Of a DNA stretch of 9,804 bases, positions 1-6,274 are shown one piece after another. Under the pieces are notes generated by a model, which worked only from the letters and a program-made list of their open reading frames with translations, was not told the origin of the DNA and did no database searches. Within the stretch, counting starts at the first letter, position 1. Each line of letters begins with the position of its first letter. The DNA lies in contig CALFIZ010000203.1 in NCBI GenBank assembly GCA_937877575.1, positions 1 through 9,804 of the forward strand, given 5' to 3'. Position numbers and translations under genes: made by a program. This DNA comes from an uncultured Marinilabiliales bacterium (GTDB lineage Bacteria > Bacteroidota > Bacteroidia > Bacteroidales > BM520).

Positions 1-354
1 TTTTCCGTACTGCCTCAGCAGGTCATATACGGAGAAAATGAAAAATGACAGACCGAATGAGACAACGGCAAACAAAAGCTCGGCAGCAGCCGAACCGCAT
101 GCGTAAATATATCCCGTCGAGCTCATGACGGCGGCGCTTAGCAGCATAGGTATCATGTTCCGTGCATCGAGAGCTGCTTTTAAATTTTCTGCTGTAGAAT
201 TAATTTTTAATCCTAAAATATACTCTAATATTGCTTTGTAATACCAACTACTTGAACCCGTATACCAATTCCATCCACCTTGTCCTAAAAGGTCTTTATT
301 AGTATATAAATCTGCTTCGATAACATATGGTTCTAATTTATATTTTTTAAATAA
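1..354 (-). pseudogene. Partial mosaic frame: GH94-like phosphorylase C-terminal fragment joined to a two-helix membrane segment
   Basis: An open frame of 118 codons follows a TAA at 357-355 and runs off the left edge with no stop and no credible start. Codons 1-51 (bases 354-202) read KYKLEPYVIEADLYT, then GQGGWNWYTGSSSWYY and ILEYILGLKI. This closely resembles the conserved C-terminal catalytic region of GH94 cellobiose/chitobiose phosphorylases (EPYV..AD.Y, then GGW.WYTG...W and GILGL). The bulk of such an enzyme (hundreds of residues) is absent, and the codons before the TAA are also stopped, so no working GH94 is encoded. From about codon 60 the composition switches from very AT-rich to GC-rich and the protein becomes hydrophobic, with helices around codons 68-86 and 91-110 and ending DLLRQYGK. 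I do not recognise that part. It could be the N-terminal end of a native membrane protein that lost its own start. The GH94 resemblance is solid; the fusion being a real protein is unlikely. Confidence 0.55.
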
Positions 355-368
355 TTATTGTTACTTTG
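337..368 (+). promoter_or_regulatory. Candidate Bacteroidota promoter for the DUF4271-hemD-rnpA-yidD operon
   Basis: TTACTTTG at 361-368 matches the Bacteroidota -7 box TAnnTTTG with one mismatch and is followed by the favoured C. TTTA at 337-340, 20 nt upstream, is a three-of-four match to the -33 TTTG. Transcription would start near 374-376, giving a leader of about 36 nt before the TTG at 411. The -33 half lies in the AT-rich foreign-looking segment, so the -7 box may be native while its upstream partner is accidental. Confidence 0.4.
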
Positions 369-410
369 CAATCATAAAACCAAAGATAACGGCTAATAAC
401 ACAATTCACT

Positions 411-1097
411 TTGTTACAGATAGATACATATTATTTCTCAAGACCGTTCACTTCATTGTTTAATGAAAGTTGGGTTAATGTTGTGCTGATTTTGTCACTA
501 ATACTATTTGCTGTTTTGTTGACTTTCAGAAGAAACAGGCTTCAATATGTTCCCGAAGCCTTAGTCAGCGAATCCGGAATGAACAAACTTGAACACGACG
601 GACGGCTGCTTGAAGATTGGAGCGGTTATCTGATGATGCTGTTCTATACAATAATCACGGCACTCTTCTATTATGAGTTGTTCAGCATAAGGGATGTACA
701 CATAGGCAACTACAAAGGTTTGGGAATGTATGCCGTTATCGCCGCAGTGGTGATTGGACTTCCGGTGGCAAAAATGCTCTTCATTTCGTTAATGCTTATG
801 CTTGCCGACTGCCGCATGGCCAATTCAAAATTTATATCCACAATCATCACCTATAACTTTGCAGTTGGAACCATCCTTCTTCCTATAATGTTCCTCACCA
901 CATACACCAACATTAAATTACTAATTTACATTGCTTTAGGATTATTATTCCTACTATATTCACTTGAATTTGTCATTCTTTTTTTAAGCGGAATGAGCTA
1001 CAAAAAATTGCAGAATATCTATTTTTTTGTTTATCTTTGCATCCTAAAAATTTTACCAGCCATTATCATAGGATTAATCACTACGAATCAATTGTAG
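411..1097 (+). CDS. DUF4271-type polytopic membrane protein
   Basis: An inner-membrane protein of 228 residues with about six predicted helices: residues 21-39, 73-93, 104-131, 142-166, 169-193 and 203-225. A charged cytoplasmic-type stretch (40-70) lies between helices 1 and 2. Size, topology and position directly upstream of hemD, rnpA and yidD match the DUF4271 family of Bacteroidota, whose function is not known to me. The start is uncertain. The TTG at 411 is the only reasonable early start: the in-frame stop at 387-389 limits upstream extension to seven codons, none an ATG, and the first internal Met is residue 57, after helix 1. No Shine-Dalgarno is visible, as is normal in this phylum. 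The N-terminus may have been altered by the mosaic junction about 55 bases upstream. The 3' end contains a probable promoter for hemD. Confidence 0.8.
   Translation: MLQIDTYYFSRPFTSLFNESWVNVVLILSLILFAVLLTFRRNRLQYVPEALVSESGMNKLEHDGRLLEDWSGYLMMLFYTIITALFYYELFSIRDVHIGNYKGLGMYAVIAAVVIGLPVAKMLFISLMLMLADCRMANSKFISTIITYNFAVGTILLPIMFLTTYTNIKLLIYIALGLLFLLYSLEFVILFLSGMSYKKLQNIYFFVYLCILKILPAIIIGLITTNQL
1007..1039 (+). promoter_or_regulatory. Internal Bacteroidota promoter ahead of hemD-rnpA-yidD
   Basis: TATCTTTG at 1032-1039, followed by C, is a perfect TAnnTTTG -7 box. ATTG at 1007-1010, 21 nt upstream, matches three of four bases of the -33 TTTG. A T-rich run precedes the -7 box. The predicted start is near 1045-1047, about 85 nt before the hemD ATG. 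The site lies inside the coding sequence of the last DUF4271 helix, so hemD, rnpA and yidD could be transcribed without the membrane protein. Confidence 0.5.
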
Positions 1098-1131
1098 ATT
1101 ATTGATTGTCAAATAATTAAACGGATGTAAG

Positions 1132-1875
1132 ATGAAAATAAAAAATATATTATTTTCTCAGCCTAAACCTGCTGATATTGAAAAATCACCATACCATAGC
1201 CTGATTTCAAATTTAAATGTCAACCTGACTTTTGAGCAATTCATCAAAATAGAAGGAATGACAGCCAATCAGTTCAGATTAGATAAAATATATATGCAGG
1301 AATACGGCGCCATTATCTTCACAAGCCGTAATGCCATTGACCATTTGTTCAGAATCGTTAAGGAGATGAAATATACCATCCCCGATACAATGAAATATTT
1401 CTGCAACTCCGAATCCACTGCCTTATATCTCCAGAAATATGTCCAGTACAGAAAAAGGAAAATCTTCCACGGCAAGCAGGAACTGAGCGAAATACTTGAC
1501 ATAATTCTGAAAAATAAAGACGACAAATTCCTGTTCCCGTGTTCCGATGTCCAAGGTCAAGACATTACCGATATGCTCAACGCAAATGGCATAAACTATA
1601 AGAGAGCCACCATCTACAAAACAGTGTCAAAAAACATAAAAAACCTTGATCTGACACAGTTCGACATGATTGTCCTCTTCACACCTTCCGGTGTAAAATC
1701 ACTGTTTGACAACTTCCCTGATTTCCAACAAGGTAACATCATCTTTGGCGGATTCGGCCAACACACAATCAAGGCAATGGAAGAAGCAGGCCTGAAAACC
1801 GATGTCATCGCCCCCACTGAAAAAACACCATCGATGACTATGGCTATCGAACAATTTATCAAAAATAACAAATAG
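1132..1875 (+). CDS. hemD: Uroporphyrinogen-III synthase (HemD-type)
   Basis: A cytoplasmic protein of 247 residues in the size range of uroporphyrinogen-III synthase, which closes and rearranges the linear tetrapyrrole hydroxymethylbilane into uroporphyrinogen III for heme, siroheme and cobalamin synthesis. The family is weakly conserved but its two-lobed alternating fold can be followed. Lobe 1 contains YGAIIFTSRNAIDHLF (58-73), the 'F.S.NAV..F' region. Lobe 2 contains FLFPCSDVQGQDITDML (133-149), then MIVLFTPSGVKSLF (179-192) and the IIFGGFGQHTIKAMEEAGL segment (203-221). The near-C-terminal APTEKTPSMTMAI is typical. ATG at 1132 lies 34 nt after the DUF4271 stop; rnpA begins 9 nt downstream. 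Neighbours match the Bacteroidales DUF4271-hemD-rnpA-yidD string, which strengthens a call that sequence alone makes only moderately well. In heme-auxotrophic relatives this gene is retained although the pathway is incomplete, so its role here may not be heme synthesis. Confidence 0.85.
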   Translation: MKIKNILFSQPKPADIEKSPYHSLISNLNVNLTFEQFIKIEGMTANQFRLDKIYMQEYGAIIFTSRNAIDHLFRIVKEMKYTIPDTMKYFCNSESTALYLQKYVQYRKRKIFHGKQELSEILDIILKNKDDKFLFPCSDVQGQDITDMLNANGINYKRATIYKTVSKNIKNLDLTQFDMIVLFTPSGVKSLFDNFPDFQQGNIIFGGFGQHTIKAMEEAGLKTDVIAPTEKTPSMTMAIEQFIKNNK

Positions 1876-1884
1876 CTTCTTTTG

Positions 1885-2289
1885 ATGCCGGTCAAAAACA
1901 ATCTTACCAAAGCCGAAAGACTTCACAGCAAAACCTTAATAGACAAACTGTTCAAGAACGGAACAAGAAAATATTCATACGGTATTATTTTCTATAACCT
2001 GTTAACTGACAAAACGTTATCCACAGACCACAAAGATGTTTCCATCATCGTGGTCGCCAGAAAAAAACAATTCAAACACGCAGTTGACAGAAACAGAATA
2101 AAACGACTTTTCAGAGAAGCCTACAGAAACAACAAATATATACTTGACAATTTGATTCCGGATGACAAACATCTTATGCTTGGCATGATATATGTAGGCA
2201 ATGGCTTACCTGAATATTCCTTCTGTTTCAAACATGTTCAGAATTATCTGACCACATTGGCAACACAATTTAAAAATCAGTTGAAGTGA
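1885..2289 (+). CDS. rnpA: Ribonuclease P protein component
   Basis: The small basic protein subunit (134 residues) of RNase P. It binds the catalytic RNA and helps it remove the 5' leader from precursor tRNAs in the cytoplasm. The family signature is clear: FKHAVDRNRIKRLFREAYR at residues 63-81 contains the RNR motif (R69-N70-R71) that contacts the RNA. The N-terminal LTKAERLHSKTLIDKLFKNG and central VSIIVVARKK segments also fit. I start it at ATG 1885; a TTG one codon earlier (1882) is in frame but less likely. It begins 9 nt after hemD and its stop overlaps the GTG of yidD. The pairing with yidD is nearly universal, but the usual upstream rpmH is replaced by hemD, as in Bacteroidales. Confidence 0.95.
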   Translation: MPVKNNLTKAERLHSKTLIDKLFKNGTRKYSYGIIFYNLLTDKTLSTDHKDVSIIVVARKKQFKHAVDRNRIKRLFREAYRNNKYILDNLIPDDKHLMLGMIYVGNGLPEYSFCFKHVQNYLTTLATQFKNQLK

Positions 2290-2507
2290 AAAAAATATTA
2301 GGCAAAACACTAATCTATCTGATAGTTTTCTACCAAAAGGCCATTTCACCATATCTGCCCAACTCATGCAGATATACACCTACATGCTCACAATATGGCA
2401 TAGAAGCTATTACGAAATACGGTCCTTTTAAGGGCGGATGGCTGACTCTCAAACGAATCCTGTCATGCAACCCCTGGGGTGGCAGCGGTTATGACCCCGT
2501 GCCATAA
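2286..2507 (+). CDS. yidD: Membrane protein insertion efficiency factor YidD
   Basis: A 73-residue member of the YidD family (DUF37), a small membrane-associated protein with an amphipathic N-terminus that helps the YidC insertase place proteins in the inner membrane. The whole signature is present: YQKAISPYLPNSCRYTPTC (residues 16-34), CSQYG just after, GPFKGGWLTLKRILSCNPW (46-64) and GGSGYDPVP at the C-terminus. The three conserved cysteines are C28, C34 and C61. The start is GTG at 2286, whose last two bases fall in the TGA stop of rnpA (4-nt overlap GTGA), implying translational coupling. Length is normal for the family. In many Bacteroides the next gene is tyrS; here it is an S41 protease, so the operon downstream has been rearranged or a boundary lies at about 2508-2539. 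Confidence 0.95.
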   Translation: MKKILGKTLIYLIVFYQKAISPYLPNSCRYTPTCSQYGIEAITKYGPFKGGWLTLKRILSCNPWGGSGYDPVP

Positions 2508-2517
2508 TAATTTTTTT
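2480..2517 (+). terminator. Possible intrinsic terminator at the yidD 3' end
   Basis: TGGCA (2480-2484) and TGCCA (2500-2504) pair, and CGG (2486-2488) pairs with CCG (2497-2499) across a single bulged G, leaving an 8-nt loop. A run of seven T lies at 2511-2517. The stem is formed by codons for the conserved GGSGYDPVP tail and the T run begins six bases beyond it, so this is a weaker than ideal terminator. It would separate the rnpA-yidD operon from the protease operon. Confidence 0.3.
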
Positions 2518-2539
2518 ACTGTTTTCACGTTATCAGAAT

Positions 2540-4192
2540 ATGAAAAAATTTATATCAACAATTACCATTTTAGGCATAATCCTCACATTATCAGCCCAAA
2601 GCAGCAATTTCGAGATTTCCAAAAACATGGAAATATACACATCAGTCTATAAATCACTATTCCAGAACTATGTTGACGACCTCAACTCCGGCGAACTGAT
2701 GCGCACCGGAATCGATGCCATGCTCAAAACCCTTGACCCTTATACAGTCTATAAATCGGAATCTGAAATTGAAGACTTCAGATATATGACTACTGGACAA
2801 TACGGCGGAATCGGAGCATTAATACAGCAACAGGGCGATTATGTGGTGATAAGTGAGCCGTATCAAGGATTTCCAGCCGACAAGGCAGGGCTTATCGCAG
2901 GTGACAAAATACTGAAGATTGACTCGAAGGACATGAAGGGGAAATCATCATCCGACATCAGCGAACTGATGAAAGGCGAACCCGGCACATCATTCGAAAT
3001 CACCGTGGAAAGATACGGCGAAAAGAAACCTATTGTCAAGAAAATAACCCGCGAGGTCGTGAGCATCCCGTCAGTAGCCTTCTCCGAAGTAACCAACAAC
3101 TCAATAGGTTACATCTATTTTTCAAGCTTTACCGCCAACTCAGGAGCCGAATTCAAGAACGCTTACCTTGACCTCAACAAAGAGAAAAAACTCAAAGGAC
3201 TTATCATTGATATAAGAAGCAACGGCGGCGGTCTGCTTAACGAGGCCGTCAACATCATGGGAATGTTTGTTCCCCAAGGTGAAGAAATCGTCAGCACAAA
3301 AGGAAGAATAGTCTCCAAGAATCAGACACACAAAACCACCACCAAGCCAATTGCCCCCGATATCCCAATAGTCGTACTGGTTGACGGCGCAAGTGCATCC
3401 GCAAGTGAAATTCTCTCAGGCTCCATGCAAGACCTCGACAGAGGGGTAATAGTCGGACAAAGGACATTCGGCAAAGGATTGGTTCAGAACATCGTTCCAA
3501 TCGCCTACAACTCACAGATGAAAGTCACCGTTGCAAAATACTATATCCCAAGCGGACGCTGCATTCAGGCCATTGACTACTCTCACAAAAACGAAGACGG
3601 AAAATGGGAGAAAGTGCCCGATTCACTGATGACTGAATTTCATACCAAAAAAGGACGCGTGGTATGGGACGGTGCAGGAATACAGCCTGACGTGGAAATC
3701 GAACCGAAAGATTCAGGCGAAATAACCACAAACCTCTACATCAATCATCACATCTTCAACTTCGCCACTAAATACCATATCGAACACAAAAACGATTCCA
3801 TCAATCCCGCAAAATTCAGGATAACAGATGAAATCTGGAATGAATTCACTGACTATCTGAAAGATAAAGACTACAAATACCAAACCTACGCTGAAAAACA
3901 ACTTGACGAATTCGCCGAATCCATCAAGGAAAGCGAATACTACACGTCAATTGAAAACAATATAGAAAGCCTGAGAAACAGCCTCAACGAAGCCAAAAAC
4001 AATGATTTGGAAAACCATAGGGAGGATATTTCCTACCTGCTTGGTATCGAAATAGTTACAAGATATTGCTATGAAAAGGGCAAAATAATATTCGGACTTA
4101 CGGATGACCCTGCATACGAAGAAGCCATAAAAATACTCAACGACCCTGACAGATACAACCAAATCCTTTCAGTAAAGCCGACAAATGAATAG
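2540..4192 (+). CDS. S41 family carboxy-terminal processing protease (CtpA/Prc-type)
   Basis: A secreted or periplasmic serine protease of 550 residues that cleaves proteins near their C-termini. Residues 1-20 form a signal peptide ending at LSAQ. A helical segment (about 25-80) with the family's MLKTLDPYT motif precedes a PDZ domain (about 88-165; GGIGALIQQQ, then AGLIAGDKILKID). The S41 core spans about 175-390: LKGLIIDIRSNGGGLLNEAV (218-237), VDGASASASEIL (281-292) and GQRTFGKGLVQ (306-316). By analogy with Prc/CtpA the catalytic residues are S287, K312 and Q316; the Ser-Lys spacing of 25 equals that of E. coli Prc, so the enzyme should be active. Residues 395-550 are a charged, helical C-terminal extension seen in Bacteroidota homologues. 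The ATG at 2540 lies 32 nt after yidD. It heads the second operon and overlaps the next gene by 8 nt. Confidence 0.93.
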   Translation: MKKFISTITILGIILTLSAQSSNFEISKNMEIYTSVYKSLFQNYVDDLNSGELMRTGIDAMLKTLDPYTVYKSESEIEDFRYMTTGQYGGIGALIQQQGDYVVISEPYQGFPADKAGLIAGDKILKIDSKDMKGKSSSDISELMKGEPGTSFEITVERYGEKKPIVKKITREVVSIPSVAFSEVTNNSIGYIYFSSFTANSGAEFKNAYLDLNKEKKLKGLIIDIRSNGGGLLNEAVNIMGMFVPQGEEIVSTKGRIVSKNQTHKTTTKPIAPDIPIVVLVDGASASASEILSGSMQDLDRGVIVGQRTFGKGLVQNIVPIAYNSQMKVTVAKYYIPSGRCIQAIDYSHKNEDGKWEKVPDSLMTEFHTKKGRVVWDGAGIQPDVEIEPKDSGEITTNLYINHHIFNFATKYHIEHKNDSINPAKFRITDEIWNEFTDYLKDKDYKYQTYAEKQLDEFAESIKESEYYTSIENNIESLRNSLNEAKNNDLENHREDISYLLGIEIVTRYCYEKGKIIFGLTDDPAYEEAIKILNDPDRYNQILSVKPTNE

Positions 4193-5792
4193 TACTCAGG
4201 AGAGCAAGACATACAAAAACGCTTATTTCGTTCTGGAAATCATACTCGTACTGATTACGGTTGGCACAGTCGTATCCAAAACACTGATAACCATTGCAGA
4301 TGTATTGCTCGTAGTCCTGTGGCTCGCTTTCGGCATTATAGAGACAAAATCCGTCAAGGGTATTCCGCTTCAGTTCAGCAAATTCTTCACCAACAAGTCA
4401 TCAGTCATTTTCTCGATGATATTCGCCGTCTGCTTTGCCGGACTTTTCCATTCGTCCAACACAAAGACAGGAACAGACGAATTAGTGTGCAAACTCCCGC
4501 TGCTGATTATGCCGGTTGTGTTTTCAGGACTCCCTGAAATCAAGGAAAGAACTGTCAACATCATAATCACAACATTCTGCGCATCACTTCTTTACGCCTC
4601 AATTATAGTTTTTATCACATATAGTCACAATCCATACGACTATCGACAAGTCTATTCCCACGTCAATACAACTGTACTTGGATTTTTTCTGAGTTTCGGC
4701 ATCATCCTTCTCATATACGAACTTCTTAAATACAAGAGGAGACTTCCGGTTTGGGCAAAAGCAGCCATATTGATGGTCATTGTCATATTTCTTGCAGCAA
4801 TTCTCATAAAGAAATCACTGACAGGCATCACCACGCTGATAATCACGTCTTTAATTGTCGTATTTACCGACAAGACACTGATAAACATCAACAGGAAAGC
4901 CAAAACGGCAGCAATAATCACGATACTGCTACTATTGTGCGGAATACCGGCTTATTACATTTATGCCCATGACAGATATTACAGTCTGAAATCAGATTAC
5001 GCAAATCCTCCCGAATTTACCGTTAACGGCAATCGCTATAAACATGATATTGAGAACAGTATTCTTGAGGAAGGAAATTACAACCTGTGTTATTTATGTG
5101 AAAAGGAACTTGCGCAGGAATGGCCTCAAGTCGGTGGCTGCCAATGGCCTGAATACAAAGATGAACTCATAAGGTATCTGAATTCCGTCAATTATACGAA
5201 AGACAGTGTTGGAGTACACCAACTATCTGACAGTCAAATCAAAGACATAAAACACGGAATCGCAAACGCCAACTATACCAAGTTCGGGTTTTACCCAAGA
5301 TTGTCCGAAGCGTTCTTCTGTTACGAGTCATATAAAAAAACCGGATGTCCGACAGGTTCCATCCTGTCACGAATCGCGGCATGGTCGAGCGGGCTTACAC
5401 TTATAAAAGAAAAACCGCTTTTGGGTCATGGCACAGGTGAAGTGGTGGAATTACAACGGAACAGAAGTTTTGAATTATTCCCTTGTCTCGAAGTTACCGA
5501 AGCGAACTCACACGATGCTATCACACATGGTATCCTGACCCACAACCAATACATATTTTTCGCCATACAATCCGGAATTATCGGTCTGATAATCATTGTT
5601 ATATGCTTCATTTTACCTGGATTTATAAAGAAAAGGAACAAGAGTTTCCTCTGGAAATCATTACTGACAGCCACTCTTGTCGTGTTGTTTTTTGAGGACA
5701 TGCTTGGAAGACAGACCGGAGTTACAATGATAAGTGCATTTTATTTCATTTTTTTGCTAATTGACGAACAGCCATGCGAACAGAAAAATTAG
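4185..5792 (+). CDS. O-antigen ligase / Wzy-type polytopic membrane protein
   Basis: A 535-residue inner-membrane protein of the O-antigen ligase (Wzy_C/WaaL-like) superfamily, whose members transfer or polymerise undecaprenyl-linked glycans on the outer face of the inner membrane. Helices lie at about 12-53, 74-90, 103-115, 124-146, 160-181, 188-209, 212-228, 240-261, 455-480 and 486-526. A large extracytoplasmic region (about 262-395) comes before the signature SRIAAWSSGLTLIKEKPLLG (395-414) with HGTGE, and THNQYIFFAIQSGIIGLI (452-469). R396 and H453 correspond to the Arg and His usually important in WaaL/Wzy active sites. The loop carries cysteines at C302, C305, C319, C379 and C388. The ATG lies inside the end of the protease gene (8-nt overlap) and the last 19 nt overlap cdd. 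Whether it is a ligase, a polymerase or a PglL-type protein glycosyltransferase cannot be decided; no glycosyltransferase genes flank it. Confidence 0.82.
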   Translation: MNSTQESKTYKNAYFVLEIILVLITVGTVVSKTLITIADVLLVVLWLAFGIIETKSVKGIPLQFSKFFTNKSSVIFSMIFAVCFAGLFHSSNTKTGTDELVCKLPLLIMPVVFSGLPEIKERTVNIIITTFCASLLYASIIVFITYSHNPYDYRQVYSHVNTTVLGFFLSFGIILLIYELLKYKRRLPVWAKAAILMVIVIFLAAILIKKSLTGITTLIITSLIVVFTDKTLININRKAKTAAIITILLLLCGIPAYYIYAHDRYYSLKSDYANPPEFTVNGNRYKHDIENSILEEGNYNLCYLCEKELAQEWPQVGGCQWPEYKDELIRYLNSVNYTKDSVGVHQLSDSQIKDIKHGIANANYTKFGFYPRLSEAFFCYESYKKTGCPTGSILSRIAAWSSGLTLIKEKPLLGHGTGEVVELQRNRSFELFPCLEVTEANSHDAITHGILTHNQYIFFAIQSGIIGLIIIVICFILPGFIKKRNKSFLWKSLLTATLVVLFFEDMLGRQTGVTMISAFYFIFLLIDEQPCEQKN

Positions 5793-6262
5793 AATTCAAA
5801 TATAACATCTACAATTCAATAGATGAACTTTCAAAAGACGAACAGGAACTTGTAAAGAAGGCAATTCTGGCAGTTGACAACTCGTATGCACCGTATTCGC
5901 AGTTTCATGTCGGAGCCGCCGCCCTCCTTGAAAACGGCGAAATAGTTCAGGGCAATAACATTGAAAACACCGTTTCACCAGTTTGCATCTGCGCTGAACG
6001 GACGGCATTGTTTTCATCCGCAGCCCAATATCCCGACACCAAAATATTGAAATTGGCAATAACTGCAAAAGCTGACAACTTTGAACTCGAAGAACCGGCA
6101 AGTCCTTGCGGTTCATGCCGACAGGTACTCGTTGAATTTGAGACAAAACAACAACACCCGATTAAAGTTATACTATACAATAAAAATCATATAATCAGCA
6201 TAGAGTCAGCAAGATACCTGTTGCCGCTGACTTTTGATGAAACACGACTGAAAAAACATTAA
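5774..6262 (+). CDS. cdd: Cytidine deaminase
   Basis: A cytoplasmic zinc enzyme (162 residues) that converts cytidine and deoxycytidine to uridine and deoxyuridine in pyrimidine salvage. The fold is the short homotetrameric type. Motifs are SYAPYSQFHVGAAALLENG (37-55) for substrate binding, N61-N62-I-E64-N65 for ribose recognition, CAERTALF (73-80) with zinc ligand C73 and proton-shuttling E75, and PCGSCRQVLVEF (111-122) with zinc ligands C112 and C115. An extra cysteine, C71, stands two residues before the zinc ligand where relatives usually have a small residue (..GLCAE..). Length is 20-30 residues more than the shortest bacterial Cdd because of an N-terminal helix (1-24), which is normal in Bacteroidota. 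The ATG lies 19 nt inside the ligase-like gene, with no SD, indicating coupled translation. The next gene acts on its product. Confidence 0.95.
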   Translation: MRTEKLEFKYNIYNSIDELSKDEQELVKKAILAVDNSYAPYSQFHVGAAALLENGEIVQGNNIENTVSPVCICAERTALFSSAAQYPDTKILKLAITAKADNFELEEPASPCGSCRQVLVEFETKQQHPIKVILYNKNHIISIESARYLLPLTFDETRLKKH

Positions 6263-6274
6263 AAACACTGACTT

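Noticed and set aside
1..38. Imperfect hairpin (TTTTCCGTA with TACGGAGAAAA, inner CTGC/GCAG) at the left edge, a possible counterpart to the right-edge repeat
   Set aside because: The arms are interrupted and unequal, and the segment reads as ordinary codons on the minus strand.
2508..2539. Promoter for the protease operon between yidD and the S41 gene
   Set aside because: The 32 bases contain T runs but no TAnnTTTG box with a TTTG partner; any promoter must lie within yidD or use a weaker form.
3291..4162. Several minus-strand open frames of 60-74 codons inside the protease gene
   Set aside because: They are shadows opposite a well-conserved S41 protease and have arginine/leucine- or valine/phenylalanine-skewed composition without motifs.
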